From Evernia prunastri (taxonomy: Eukaryota > Ascomycota > Lecanoromycetes > Lecanorales > Parmeliaceae), in assembly GCA_003184365.1 (NCBI GenBank), contig NKYR01000055.1:1-64000 (forward strand): a stretch of DNA of 64,000 bases. The letters are read 5' to 3'. A model generated the notes under the pieces. That model saw nothing but the letters and a program-made list of their open reading frames with translations. It made no database searches and was not told the DNA's origin. This document shows, one piece after another, positions 21,349 to 32,797 of the stretch; positions within the stretch are counted from its first letter, which is position 1, and the number at the start of each line of letters is the position of its first letter. The translations under genes and the position numbers were made by a program.

Positions 21349-23209
21349 TTTGTATCACGTAGTGTCCTTTTTTGGTTTTGTGTCAAGGGGAAGCGTGGAA
21401 TAGTATCGGCTTTGAGACTGTGGATTCTTTAAGCTTGTTTGAAAGAGGGTACTCTTCACGTGTCTATATTGGTCAGCGTTTAAGAAGAGGGTTTACCTAG
21501 AGAGTAGATTGAGTCTTGCTATATGACTGCAAGATGAACTATGTTATTTGTGTGGAGGTTTGCTCAGAGCCGGAAAGGTTAGTTCTGCGTGTCTGAAGGA
21601 GTTTCCTCGCTACCTGCACGAGTTATCCTGCTGTAACAAGGGACCGTTAAGGGGTTAGTAGATTCGTCTGTTCGGCAAGAGACAATAATCTCTGCAGAAA
21701 CTGTGGCGAATGTGTAAGATCGAAGGAATGAGTCTAGGTTGGCCGAAAAGTTTCCTCTTCACCTTTATGACTTATACTGTTATGAGCGAGGGGTTTACCT
21801 AAAGGGTCGAGGGACTCGTTCTGTGTGGTGTAAGGATGTGGGGAGTTCAACTTCGTTTAGAGGATGGGAGAGTTGAATCTCTGTGGCAAACTGATACCAA
21901 TTCTTGAAGTGTAGACAAGATGATTCCTCGCTATTGGCAGCGGAAATCTGCATATAAAAGACAATCCACCTACCTCGATCACAGCGGCGTAGGCTCGTAG
22001 CTGCGGTCTAGGCCTGATTGCCATGATGATGGACTTGCTTACAGCGTATCGTCCAACGGTGTAGCTCATCAGCCATACGAGAGCTGAAACAAGACTCTTC
22101 CAACTAGGAGGATGCAGATGAGCCTCCACCGGTGACACGAGACGGTCAGGTCAGGTACGGGAACGAATTGGTCTAGGATCGCCATGACCGGCAGCGCGGA
22201 GAGATTCTGCCACGTGAAAGCTGTAGCTAGCCATACGCAGGCCTGAAGCGGAAGAGGAAAGAGGAAGGAGAATGCACAGCAGGCATGTCTGTTGGGGTCC
22301 AGAGGCACAACAATACAACACAACAGTAGGCGAGAACGTGTAATGATTCTGAAGATCATTCCCTGCAACATAACCTGGTTCCTGAGATACAGCGCTGATA
22401 ATTGGCCTGAGTAGCTGATCCTGGGCGGAATGGCCTCTTTTGGATCCATCTTATGCCTTACCTTATGCTTGTTTCATGTCATTGTCATGTCATGCTCGTT
22501 TCGCCCCCAGATTATCAGATTTCCTGTGGCGAAGTGCGCTAGTGGAAATAGCGTTAGCACGTGTATTGAAACCCCAATCGGCGGCCGGAGAGATTGTTAT
22601 GGGATCACGCTAGTGCGCGAGCTGAGGATCGGAATAACGTCGCGCCTCAGGAGTGCCTGAACCATGAGCAATGCTCCCCTAAAATATTCCCCAACAGCAG
22701 GCCGCTCAGCACTGATTTCGAGGTCGAAGCGCGCCTATGGGTCTAAGGTAACAAGGCCCATCGGTTGAGCAGCAGTATTTTATGCACAGGGTCGCGTTAG
22801 CATATGACCAAATGGGGTGGGCAAGTGGCACCTCCATCAACAAAGCGTCAATTTTCGACTCTGTCTAGAACTGCGTCTTGGGAGCTGCTCTGTGGCTGCA
22901 CTACTCGTACAACAAGCATGTAGAGAGTCAGTATGTAACGACCGGTGCCAGAGATCCATGATTCGCAAATGTTTTTCTGTTCTTATGAAGCAACATAGAG
23001 AGGTGTCTACGAGCTAGGGACTGGTTGAAAGCGAATCAGAGAGATGAGTGCGCGCAATTTACTCAGCAGTTTATGTATTTTCCCTCCGTTCAAGCCGTAG
23101 CAGTAATATTACAATGAATCATCGTTCCTCTTTCCCAAGCGCCAAAGCCATCTCAACATATGTTGTAACCAGCGTCAAAAGCATCAACTCAAACCCTTGC
23201 GCGCAATCT
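21349..23209 (-). promoter_or_regulatory. PKS-NRPS upstream region
   Basis: About 1.86 kb between the PKS-NRPS start and the 3' end of the next minus-strand gene (P450). It must hold the PKS-NRPS promoter. Bases 21489-21945 are built of diverged ~150-bp repeats, listed separately. A hydrophobic open frame at 22069-22449 (-) exists, but I could not support it as a gene. No binding site could be assigned with confidence. Confidence 0.5.
21489..21945. repeat. Diverged ~150-bp repeats in PKS-NRPS promoter
   Basis: GTTTCCTCGC at 21601, GTTTCCTCTTC at 21750 and GATTCCTCGCT at 21922 head related blocks. The first two continue with matching sequence (GAGTTATCCTGCTGTAAC versus GACTTATACTGTTATGAG). 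GGGTTTACCTA recurs at 21489 and 21791, 302 bases apart. Copies are clearly diverged. They lie 150-600 bases upstream of the start codon, so they could carry repeated regulator sites. Confidence 0.4.
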
Positions 23210-24971
23210 TTACCACCCATCCACAACCTTCGCTTTCACCCAGATCCCATTCAACGGCTTCGCCGAAAACGCGCCACCAGAGACGACCACGTTCTTTTCA
23301 TCCAACTCCCTCTCGTCCCTCAACGCGAATTCAAACCTGCCCACCCAAGCAGCCACCACGCACGCCATCTCCGACCGCGCGAACCCGGATCCAATACAGT
23401 TCCTCGGCCCATGCATAAACGACAACAGTCCATACTTGCTGTTAGCACCCCCCGTGGCATCGGGCTTGCCTTCGGCCGTCATCCAGCGCTCCGGCTCGAA
23501 CCGGTCGGCGTCCGGGCCCCACTGGTTCTTGTCCCTGTTCGTGCCCGTGATGGCGACGATGATGCGCGTCTCCTTCGGGACGAAGTGGCCCAGGATCGTG
23601 GTATCGCAGGCCGCGGTGCGCGTGGTCATGGGGATGGGGGGCCAGTAGCGGAGGATCTCGTTGCAGAATGCGTTCAGGAGAGGCATCTGGTCGATGTCCG
23701 TGCTCGTGATGTTGGTCTCGCTGCTGAGGGGACTGGGCAGGTTCTCGCGGACTTCGGCGCGGAGGCGGGTTTGCCAGTCCGGGTGCACGCACATCATGTA
23801 GATCGCCCAGGTGATGCCGACGGAGACGGTCTCGTGGCCGGCGGCGAGGAATGTCATCATCTGGTCTACCATACCGTCTTCGGCGATCTCTTGGCTTTTG
23901 ACCATGATGCTGAGGATGTCAATGTCTGTCAGTTCTTTCTTAGCTAGCTTTTCCTGCTTCACGCGTATTACATCTCGGCAGGTCGCTTTGATCGTTTGGG
24001 CCGCGTGTTCCATGGCGAGGTTGCGTTTGATAGGAATGATGTTCACGATCCATCCTGGAATGACACCCTTCAAGATGGCGAAGATCTGGAGTAGACGGGT
24101 AGGCTCGAAGACAATACGATAGGTACGGTTGAGTGGTGTTTCTGGGTCTTTAATTGCTCCAAAGTCTTTGCCCAAAGCCGCGAGTGTAATGACGTCTAAA
24201 GCGGCTCGCGATGCCCATTCGCCTATATCGAAGGTGGCAAGATCTTTCTCGTTTGATGTGTCATTCGTTATCAAATCTGTCATTTTTTCTGTCACTTCCT
24301 TGGCCTTGTCCCAAAAGACCGGATATAGATCCTTGATGTGCTTAACTGCGAATGCCGGCATCAGAAGCTTCCTCTGTCGCTTGTGTTCGTCTCCATCTGC
24401 TAGTACAAGACCAGGGCCAAGAATTTGGCCGCCGATGTATGTAAGCTGTCGAGGCTTGATGAAATCGTAGTTTCTTGTGCAAATCTCGGCTAGCGCTTTC
24501 GGGGAGGTTGTCACTAAACGTTCGCTATTGAAAATACCTAAGTAGCGAAATACGCCGTCGTGGGGGATTGTACGCAACCTTGAAAGCTCTATTAGCAGTC
24601 TCCATAATGAGTATGAGGGTTTCCAGGCCATACCATTCAGCTGCTGGTGCGCCGTTGGCCTCTGAAAATATTCGTGCTGCGTTACCGTTCCACCAACTAG
24701 CATTCTATAAACATCAGCATGCTGTCTGTCATCTCCTTAACATAAAGTGACTTACTTTGGGCCCGGGTAAGTATCTCAGCGGCGAGAAGTATTTGGGATA
24801 CAGTATGACCTTCCAGAAAGCCCAAACCACAAAGCACAATGTCCAAACCTGAGAGAACGTTCCGATGAAGCTTGGTCGGGAGAAAAGCAAGACTTCTGGT
24901 TTGTAAGAGAGCAGTGTGTATGATACCAGTGCTGCAAAACAAGTCACAGGTCTTACTGGTACGTCTGACAT
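23210..24971 (-). CDS. Cytochrome P450 (cluster enzyme 1)
   Basis: Three exons (24756-24971, 24634-24704, 23210-24578) with 51- and 55-nt introns give 551 residues. The second intron has a TGCTAAT branch site, and both joins restore the conserved LPGPK and WLRTIPHDG regions. Residues 10-55 hold hydrophobic membrane segments, then the proline hinge SPLRYLPGPK. Further motifs are AAGHET in the I helix (oxygen activation), NEILRY as the ExxR of the K helix, FEPERW, and the haem loop FMHGPRNCIG with the Cys ligand near residue 487. It should be an ER-anchored monooxygenase. It is transcribed in the same direction as the PKS-NRPS and divergently from the membrane protein at 25876, so it most likely oxidises the released polyketide-amino acid product. 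The substrate cannot be read from sequence. Confidence 0.9.
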
Positions 24972-25875
24972 TATCGCAAAAGTTCACTGTGATCCCAAGT
25001 CTCGGGGAGATATTGTTCGGATGGAGAGTAAAGATTGGAGTTTGACAAACAGAAAATGCTTGTTCAACCAAACCTGCAAAACAGAAATGGCTTCTGCTGC
25101 TTCTTGTTGGTAGATGGACAAGCAGCGAGACAAGGGCAAATTGGACTCGGACTCAACGGAATCGACAAGAGTCGCGCGTCCGTGATTTGGCATAGTGTCT
25201 TTGCTCATACCTGCTGTGCCAAGTCAGCAACGACAATAGAATCCCACATCAAGCTAAATCATGATTCGAGGTTGCAAGACCTGCGACAAAGCTTCAGGTA
25301 TTGTTCGACGGAACCGTTACGGATGACGCTTTACCGGCGCAGTCTCGCTTGTCACGCTTATTGGAGTAAACGCCTGGCCTAGTCTGCATGACGGCTTACT
25401 TAATGGAACGCCAACACTGGTCATGCATAACATCAGCCGAAACCAGGGTACCGAGAACATCCCGTCTAGTGTTATTGTTCGGCCCCAAGGATTAAAGCAC
25501 TAGTCTCACATCCCCTGCCGAAAAGGATCGAGTTGGCTCATTTTAGCTCGCCTCCTCCTTATGCATGCACCGCGCATAGGATTTGATCCCAATATACGAA
25601 ACGATGGCGTGTCTAAGATACCGTCGTCGCGAGCTCTGGGGTGTGAGGCTATCCTCCCGTAAGTTGAACGAGCTTTGCTATGTTCCTCGAATATACATTT
25701 CAGTCTTGGCTTTCCTCCTCGGTTTCACTCATACCGCTCTCTTGCAATACCGCTCTCGCCTTTTCCTCCATTGTGTAGAATTATTCCAACTCCCACTTCA
25801 ACACCGCAAAAACACAACGCAAAAAGCTGTTGTAGCCATTTTCAACAACGGAAACCCGGAAGCACATCATCAAAG
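24972..25875. promoter_or_regulatory. Divergent promoter, P450-1 and membrane protein
   Basis: 904 bases separating two head-to-head starts. It presumably carries control sites for both genes. The plus-strand side ends in a pyrimidine-rich, then A-rich leader before the ATG at 25876. No defined operator recognised. Confidence 0.45.
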
Positions 25876-26884
25876 ATGACCATCACATACCGCGATGGCG
25901 TCGCCATTTTTCAGGTCGTTGCTTTTGTACCAATTCTCGCCTTCGGCGTCATACTGGCGATGCGTCACGGATTTGCCAAGAGTTCTGGTTGGGTCCTCTT
26001 GATCACCTTTTCCATCTGCCGTCTCATAGGCGCGATCTGCCAGCTTATAGCGATATCGCATCCGTCAACGGGCGTCTATACAGCCTCAATTGTCTGCATC
26101 TCTATCGGCCTTTCTCCATTGACTCTGATTTGCTTGGGACTACTTACTAGAGTGTAAGCCTTTCTCTCCTGAATGACGCTAAATCGGATCTAATATGCCG
26201 AACAGAAACACTTTCATTCCTCGCCCAATACCCAGGGTGGTTTTCCAAGGCATCAGCATCTTCAGTCTTGCCGGGATGAGCCTTGGGATCTATGGCGGGA
26301 TCAAAGCCAGCGAATCCAAAGACCCATTCGTTCTGAACCCAGAGAGCAAAACCGCAGTTGCACTCTTTACCACTGTTTTCATCGTTGTTCTTATCGTCTT
26401 TGCCGTGCTCATGATACAAATCGTATATGTGGAGCCCAGAGAACGAAGACTTCTCTACGCTGTCGCCATAGCATCGCCACTCATCGCTGTCCGACTCACC
26501 TACGGCCTCATCGTCGATTTTGCCAAGAACAAGCACTTCAGCTATTTTTACGGAAGCGTCACTCTGTACCTCTGCATGGCCGTCGTACCCGAGATCCTCG
26601 CATGTACGACCTACATTATCACTGGCCTCACTCTCCGAAAATTGCCCAGGGGCGACGCTGGCAAACATGTGCCTCTCAACGACATGCAAGCTCAATACAG
26701 TCCGAGCAGTACAACGGGAATTTGGCCGGCAGCTCCTATGGAAAGCCGAGATCGATATGAGCAACCGTCTACTCGGTCGACTGGACGCCAGCCTGATTCA
26801 CCGCCCCCGAAGAGGAAGGGAGGAGGGCCGATTTCAATGCTTTACTACCTAGGGAAGGACGCTTATCAGTCAAGGCGAGGCTGA
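25876..26884 (+). CDS. Multi-pass membrane protein (DUF7702-like)
   Basis: Two exons (25876-26153, 26206-26884) with a 52-nt intron give 318 residues. Seven or so hydrophobic segments are visible, including GVAIFQVVAFVPILAFGVIL, VLLITFSICRLIGAICQLIA, a helix after IPRVVFQG, the long VALFTTVFIVVLIVFAVLM segment and two more before residue 250. A hydrophilic Pro/Ser/Arg-rich tail follows. The pattern and the opening TITYRDGVAIFQV resemble the fungal seven-helix family annotated as DUF7702, which has no known function. Its head-to-head position with P450-1 suggests co-regulation. Sensing, transport or membrane-bound catalysis are all possible. Confidence 0.75.
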
Positions 26885-27759
26885 AGATTCCATGTGACTG
26901 GGGATGCAAGGAATGTCACTGGAGCCGCATAGCGTTCTGGAGCGCAGGGTTTGTCGTGCTGTTGGAATCATGAAGGAAGAACAAGACATGGATAGAACGG
27001 CCACGTGTGCGGAGTGGGGGCATTGGCAGAACCTAGAGTAGCGCCTTAGTAATTTACTTTAGATAGCAAATGTAACTTTGTAAGATTACCATTTCCTCTA
27101 ACCTGAAAATAACCTACTCTGACGGCTTTCTCTTCGCAAACCACCCATTGACATCTTCTATGCACTCGGCGACGTGGCTTTTGCGACTCTTTTGGTGTTC
27201 ATGATGTACCTCACTGTCCACCCTGCTACTGGCATGCTGCCACCAATAGAATGAGAAAGACCCTGCGCCGCTGTGCGGCTGGGCTGGAAGTTAAGGCCCG
27301 AAAGGATGCACGTTGCAGCTCTCCATGCAACTTTTACCATCATTAGACATAACAGTTTCACCTCCAAGTCTGCGGTAATAATGCACTCAATGACACAGCA
27401 TCATGCAATTATGTGATCATGCATAATGCCATAAGAACCTAGATTCAGAGACCCTAGATCTCAGCCTCACAGGACCCGGGCTTGCCGCAGTCATGCACCG
27501 CAGGTCAGCTTGTACTAAAATGGAAAATGGCGGTCTCCAACCCATATTTGAGCCAGGGGCAAGAGCTTTCCGCTGGATGTCATTCTGCGGGATTGTCACA
27601 GCATATCTCGTTGGTTCCTTCGCCCCTTTTGGTTGAAGGAGCTAGACTTCTTCGTCCATATTTTACTAGAAGCGCTTCATCTCATAAATTACTTTACCAC
27701 CACTCCGGGCCTATCTTAAAGTTAGAGGCTTCAACACTCACCTCGTCTCTTTAATCATT
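26885..27759. other. Intergenic region, trans-ER promoter
   Basis: No gene supported. The right half should contain the promoter of the enoyl reductase gene starting at 27760. Nothing else recognised. Confidence 0.5.
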
Positions 27760-28893
27760 ATGGCCAGACAGGACAACCTCCCATCCACCCAGACAGCAAT
27801 CGTCGCTGGTCCCGCTGGCGAATTCATTGTCTCCCACGATGTTCCCGTCATCGACCTCGAGCCCGACGCTGTCATCATCAAAACGGCGGCTGTGGCTCTC
27901 AATCCCGCGGACACCAAAATGGTCGGTGACTTTGTCGTTCCGGGTGCCATCTTTGGCTTTGACTGCGCAGGAACAGTTGTTGCTGTCGGGTCTGCCGTCA
28001 AGAAAGATCTAGTCATAGGTGATCGCGTCTGTGGAAGCGCAGATGGTATGAGCCGTCTACGACCGCTCGGCGGAGGCTTTGCGCAATACGCTTCGTTGCC
28101 TGGTGATATGGCTTTGAAGATTCCGGATAATGTTACCTCTGAGGCTGCAGCTGCGTATGGAACGGCGCTTGCATCTGCGGGCATGGCTCTTTTCTATTCT
28201 CTGAAAATCCCCGCCAAACTACTAGAGGAGCCAGCGAAGGTCCCTTTCCCCGTTCTGGTTTATGGAGGTAGTACATCTACCGGAACCATGGCTATCCAAG
28301 TTCTCAAGGCGTACGTTTCTCCTCTTCCCTCATCGTATCAGCCTAAAGTCACACTAACGCAACCCAGGTGCGGTCTCAAACCCATCACGACATGCTCCCC
28401 AAAGAACTTCGCCTTTGTCAAATCCTTCGGCGCCGAAGAAGCCTTCGACTACAACTCGCCCACCTGCGCCCAAGACATCAAAGCCCACTGCAAAAACCAG
28501 CTCGCCTACGCCCTCGACTGCATCACGCAGCAGCAGACCATGAAAATCTGCTACGCCGCCATCGGCCGTGTCGGCGGACGCTACACCGCGCTGGACCCGT
28601 TCCCGGAGAACCAGGCCACGCGCAAGGTCGTGAAGCCGGACTGGATCCTGGCCACCCGCATCACGGGCAAGGGCTGCACGTGGCCGGCGCCGTATGGCAG
28701 TGCGCCGGACGCGGAGCTGCGCGAGTTCGCGCACCCGTTCTTCGGCGTCATGCAGAAGCTGCTCGATGAGGGGAAGATCCGCCCGCATCCGGCGAGGCCG
28801 AGTCTGGGTGGGTTCGAGGCGCTTATTGAGGGTGTGGGGATTATCAGACGGGGGGAGATCAGTGGTGAGAAATTGGTTTACCGCATTTCCTAG
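27760..28893 (+). CDS. Trans-acting enoyl reductase (LovC/ApdC-like)
   Basis: Two exons (27760-28310, 28368-28893) with an in-frame 57-nt intron (GTACGT...CACTAAC...CCCAG) give 358 residues, close to LovC length. It is a medium-chain dehydrogenase/reductase of the zinc-independent kind: an N-terminal GroES-like fold (ALNPADTKMVGDFV, GFDCAGTVVAVGSAV, GDRVCGSADG) and a Rossmann part around residue 168 (VYGGSTSTGTMAIQVLKA). It has the family's ALDCIT and a C-terminal GKIRPHP. Such proteins dock on a reducing PKS and reduce the enoyl intermediate when its own ER is silent, which is the case for the PKS-NRPS here. That makes this the best-supported partner in the cluster. GC content rises sharply in exon 2. 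Confidence 0.92.
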   Translation: MARQDNLPSTQTAIVAGPAGEFIVSHDVPVIDLEPDAVIIKTAAVALNPADTKMVGDFVVPGAIFGFDCAGTVVAVGSAVKKDLVIGDRVCGSADGMSRLRPLGGGFAQYASLPGDMALKIPDNVTSEAAAAYGTALASAGMALFYSLKIPAKLLEEPAKVPFPVLVYGGSTSTGTMAIQVLKAYVSPLPSSYQPKVTLTQPRCGLKPITTCSPKNFAFVKSFGAEEAFDYNSPTCAQDIKAHCKNQLAYALDCITQQQTMKICYAAIGRVGGRYTALDPFPENQATRKVVKPDWILATRITGKGCTWPAPYGSAPDAELREFAHPFFGVMQKLLDEGKIRPHPARPSLGGFEALIEGVGIIRRGEISGEKLVYRIS

Positions 28894-31448
28894 GCGTGTA
28901 CTGAGTTTGTTGTTTGTTTAATTGTTGTTTGTTCAATTGTTGAGCGAACGCGAAGGCGAAAGAGGATGTCGAGTTTCAGTGTATGATAGTCCATGGGTAG
29001 GGTACAGTAGGGATCGAAATATGTGTTTCAACCCTAGGATTGTTTCAAAGCGAGAATGTCCGATTTCTATACTAGAAACTCTATATCAGATGCGCGGAGA
29101 TCAGGAACGCTACAAGCATCGGATACCCGATTCTCAACCACTACAGACCTTTCCCAACACACCTCTACGATCCCCTCCTCACTTCTCAACCCGCCTTCGA
29201 CCCTTTCCTTTCCTCTCCTACCGCATACCATCACCACAAACACCCTGGGTCTGAACCCACCCTCCAAACCTCCCCAAAGAAATCGCTCCAAACACATACG
29301 CAGAAAATAGCACGTACCTTGCAACAGGCCCCTCTCCCTCCATCAATCTATCCATCCGATATCCTCAACCCACTGCCTTCACCCAATCTTCCCAACCCAC
29401 TCTTCCCTCCCAAAAGGCCCTTAACCTCACACCCATTCCTCCGCAGTCGCTCCTCTGTTTTATCGTATCGACCCAATTCCAGAAACCCCAAAATGGCATA
29501 TCAGCGTCAGCTTGCTTGCTTCCTCCACCGTATGCGGCACAGAAAAACTCCTACAGGAAGGCCGTGACTAAAAACGGACATGTGGTTGTGTTGCACGTTA
29601 GTGCGGCAGATGAAACGGGTCGCGGATTCTTAGTTTTATTTTTCCGCGACCGCAGTTCCTTTCTTTTTCTCTTTTTTTTTTCTTTTTTTTCTTTTTTTTC
29701 AATCGCTGGGTTTCATTTTGAGTTGCTGACTCATGGACGGTCATGCATTACCATGTTGAGCTGATTAGACCTTCATCCATACATCAAAACCTCGCTTGAA
29801 CCTCGCTTGGCAACATGTAAGCCTTTCTGTACATCTAGGCAAAGTAGGTACATAAAACCCGGACCGTGCCGCGGGCGCAATCTGTGACCACCATGACCAC
29901 CGCACGCACGCATGACATGACATGACAATGACATATCCATCACCCTTATTTCCACTCCAGCGGCAAGGTCTGCGAATACTGCATCAGGTAAGCACGTAAT
30001 ATTTGTTTGTCTGTTACTCTGTTTGGTGTTGGTGTTGTCAAAATTAGCATCCAACGTCAGATTGGATCTGCGGCCCGTTTTAGCTCTGCTTGCCTTCCTA
30101 ATGGCGAGTACCTGGGGCTCTGAATGCCATGGTGTGAGGATTCGCGCGGTCGTTGGCATGGCTGTTTCTGTGACAGGTACAGGTTTGGAGGCTGCGCTCG
30201 AGGGCGGGCTATGCTGTGTATATGGGCTATTCGGGGGAACCCTGTGGGGGTGGTCATCCGCGAAGGGTGTTCTTCTTGCTTACATACTGTGGATTGGTAA
30301 AACGGCGAGGCTGGAGACGGTGAGTAGGTACCTGCAATTGGGATCGTGGAGGCTTTTCTGTTAAACTACACGTGCGACGCCGAGGTGCATGACAGGAGGG
30401 AATACAGTAGGAATAGGGAGATCCTTCTCACTGGTTGAGAAATGCATGCATGCTTTGCTGACATGCTACGACGATGTTTCGAATCTGTAACTTCGCCAAC
30501 GGGGAGCGCTGGGCGCATCTTCAACGCCAAGATGCATGCATGCATGACACGGTCGGGTATGCTTCACCCAGGCGAATGGGGGATTGCATGACTGACATCA
30601 GTCAGTACCTTTCTAACCCCATCACCCCACTAGCGGCTCAGTGTACGATCTCCCTTCGGACATTATTCCCCTTCACACGTGCCTTACCAACGTGGCAACA
30701 TGGACCCTCACACGTGGGAACGCATGACCGGATCGCACGCCTTGGTCGGCGATTAATTCTCCGAGCTGGGCCTATGTTCTAGGAATAGCAAACTGGGCTG
30801 TTGGAAGCAGGGTCTATCCTCGCCAGTGTTCGTTTTAATCCTCCGTGCCAAGGTGTCCGACTGACTTGGTTGGCAGTGATTGAGGAGGAGCTGGGGCGTT
30901 GAGGGGGATGCGATGGTAAGTGAGATGAAACGAACAAGAGCAGAGTTGGGCACTTTTGTGCTCACTTTTGTTGTGTCAGCGTTGTAGATAGGGCGGAGGT
31001 TCGGGATGGGGTGAGCACTACCATTATCAGGAGGGCTCTGTACATCTCTTGTGCCACAGCAATGTTGTGATGACACGGCGGAGAATCCTGTGCAAACAAG
31101 ACAAGCGTGTGATCGTGAACGGAACGGTGTCTCGCTATTATGAAACAGTAGGTTCCTGAGTTACATCGTCTTTGTGTGTACCTCTGAATCTGGCTGCTGT
31201 AAGCAGAAATAGATGAGGCCCATGGAGAAGGAAGGAAACCGCTACCTCGTACACACAAGCAAACCTCCCACAACGCTCAAAGCTTTCTCTCCAACCTCGA
31301 GTCCTACCTCCGTAGAGAACAGTCGAACCTCTCCACCTTCTCGTTCACACTTTCAAAAAGCAGAAACGACAACTCCATCAAAAATCGAACGAAAACCCGA
31401 ACAATCCTACCCTCACCCTCACCACCACGCACACCCATACGCACACCC
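28894..31448. other. Long gene-free stretch within the cluster
   Basis: About 2.5 kb with no supportable gene. It holds C/T-rich low complexity (29150-29480), a pyrimidine tract (29659-29702), GCATGCATGCATG-type runs near 30540 and a C-rich leader before 31449. A 113-codon plus-strand frame at 30023-30364 has no recognisable features. A lost gene cannot be excluded. Confidence 0.5.
29659..29702 (+). repeat. Polypyrimidine (T/C) tract
   Basis: About 44 bases almost entirely of T with scattered C. Simple sequence in non-coding DNA. Confidence 0.8.
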
Positions 31449-32300
31449 ATGCCCACCCCCCACTCCCTCCCCCCGATCCTCTGCCTCCACGGCTCCGGCA
31501 CCTCCGCCGCCATCTTCTCCGCCCAAACCCGCCTCCTCCGCTCCGCCCTCGCCCCCCACTTCACCCTCGTCTTCGTCGACGCCCCGATCCCCTGCGCCCC
31601 CGGTCCCGGCGTGCTCCCCTTCTTCGGCGACTCGGGGCCCTACTACAAATGGTTCGACGCCACCGTCCCGTCCCCAACCACAGCCTCCACCACCAGCACC
31701 GCCACCACTGACAGCACCACGACCGACAACGCCGCCATCTCCCCCGCCCACGTCGCCGCCACGAGCGCCCGCATCAACGCCGCCATCGAGCGCGGGCTCG
31801 CGCAGAAAGGGTACAGCGCAAGCGACATGGTCGGCGTGCTAGGCTTTTCGCAGGGCACGATGGCGGCGGCGCTATTGCTGTACCAGGCAGCGAGGGGCGC
31901 AGACGGGGACGGTGCGCGCTGGACGGGGCTGCGTTTCGGCATCATGTTGTGTGGGGGGTGCAGGGCGGATGTGGTGCGCGTCATCGGGGAGAGGAAGCTA
32001 GAGGTCCCGTCGGTGCATCTGCACGGGAGGGGGGATCCGTATCTGCCCGGCAGTCGCTTGTTGATGGAGTGTTTTCAGAGGGAGAGCGCGGCGGTGATGG
32101 TGTTTGAGGGGGGGCATCATTGCCCGACGGAGGAGGGGGATGTGAGGCGTTTGAAGGGGTTGGTGCTCGGGGCGTGTGAGAGGGGGTTGGGGCTTGGTGA
32201 GAGGGGGTTGGGGTTGGGGTTGGGGCTGGGGGGGAGTGAGATGGGGGGGAGGAGGGGCGGCGAGGTGGGTGGGGGGTTGAGGGGGAGGATTGAGGTTTAG
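31449..32300 (+). CDS. FSH1/LovG-type serine hydrolase
   Basis: Single exon, 283 residues. PPILCLHGSGTSAAIF opens an alpha/beta hydrolase fold of the FSH1 (serine hydrolase) family. Ser134 sits in the elbow GFSQG, Asp196 in GRGDPYLPG and His223 in EGGHHCP, giving a complete triad in the right order. FVDAPIPC and GPYYKWFD are further family hallmarks. A Thr/Ser-rich insert (residues ~74-97) and a Gly/Leu/Arg-rich tail (from ~240) are low complexity; the tail is encoded by a G-rich 20-bp repeat and is probably not part of the fold. LovG, the thioesterase that frees the lovastatin nonaketide, belongs here, so chain release or proofreading of the PKS-NRPS is a reasonable role. General ester hydrolysis is the alternative. 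Confidence 0.85.
   Translation: MPTPHSLPPILCLHGSGTSAAIFSAQTRLLRSALAPHFTLVFVDAPIPCAPGPGVLPFFGDSGPYYKWFDATVPSPTTASTTSTATTDSTTTDNAAISPAHVAATSARINAAIERGLAQKGYSASDMVGVLGFSQGTMAAALLLYQAARGADGDGARWTGLRFGIMLCGGCRADVVRVIGERKLEVPSVHLHGRGDPYLPGSRLLMECFQRESAAVMVFEGGHHCPTEEGDVRRLKGLVLGACERGLGLGERGLGLGLGLGGSEMGGRRGGEVGGGLRGRIEV
32175..32260 (+). repeat. G-rich minisatellite in hydrolase 3' end
   Basis: A 20-bp unit like GTGAGAGGGGGTTGGGGCTT is duplicated in tandem, then decays into GGGGTT repeats. It encodes the ERGLGLG-type tail of the hydrolase and extends G-rich into the following bases. The plus strand could form G-quadruplexes. Confidence 0.7.
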
Positions 32301-32797
32301 AGGGGGGTTTGGGTTTGGCGTTGCAGGGGGAAGGGGACGCACTGGAAGGTGGGATGGCCTTGATGGCTGTGGGTGGGTTTTGGTGTTTTTAATGGCCTTT
32401 TGCGGATTTAGATGGCTCGAATCGCGTATACCTGTTCTCTATTTTTTTAATTTTGTTTGAGCCTGGCTACTCGGCATAGCCAGTGCCCATGGAAAGCTGT
32501 TCCAGTAATCCTTGCTCTTGATTGGTTCGAAAAGATAGGTCAGGTTCAGAGTTCCAACGACTGAGGAATCGCACTCGAGAAGATGACAAATCACTAATCT
32601 TGGGAGCATATCGGTCCCGCGACCTTGCTGGAAACATCAAAGTGATGCTATTACTCCAACGCCAGCTTCACGGTCGGTTCTGCGAAAAGACGAATGACAA
32701 TTCCCTGAAATGCACAGCTGTATAATTACAAATAAAAGAACAAACAATATCTATATAGCTAACACCCCACCGAATATCATGCTATCCCAATGTCCGT
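32301..32797. other. Convergent intergenic region
   Basis: Spacer between the hydrolase (+) and SDR (-) 3' ends. The left part stays G-rich and the right part is AT-rich. No gene seen. Confidence 0.5.

Noticed and set aside
21857..22449. Overlapping minus-strand frames with hydrophobic stretches (FLFPLPLQACVWLATAFTW) upstream of the PKS-NRPS
   Set aside because: They could be a small membrane protein, but the only join that links the frames needs a ~37-nt intron. No family is recognised, and the region is the megasynthase promoter.
23048..23947. 299-codon plus-strand frame antisense to P450-1
   Set aside because: Antisense shadow of a GC-rich P450 exon, with no domain of its own.
31213..31842. 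209-codon plus-strand frame overlapping the hydrolase start
   Set aside because: Pro/Ser/Ala low complexity in a shifted frame of a GC-rich gene. The catalytic triad lies in the other frame.
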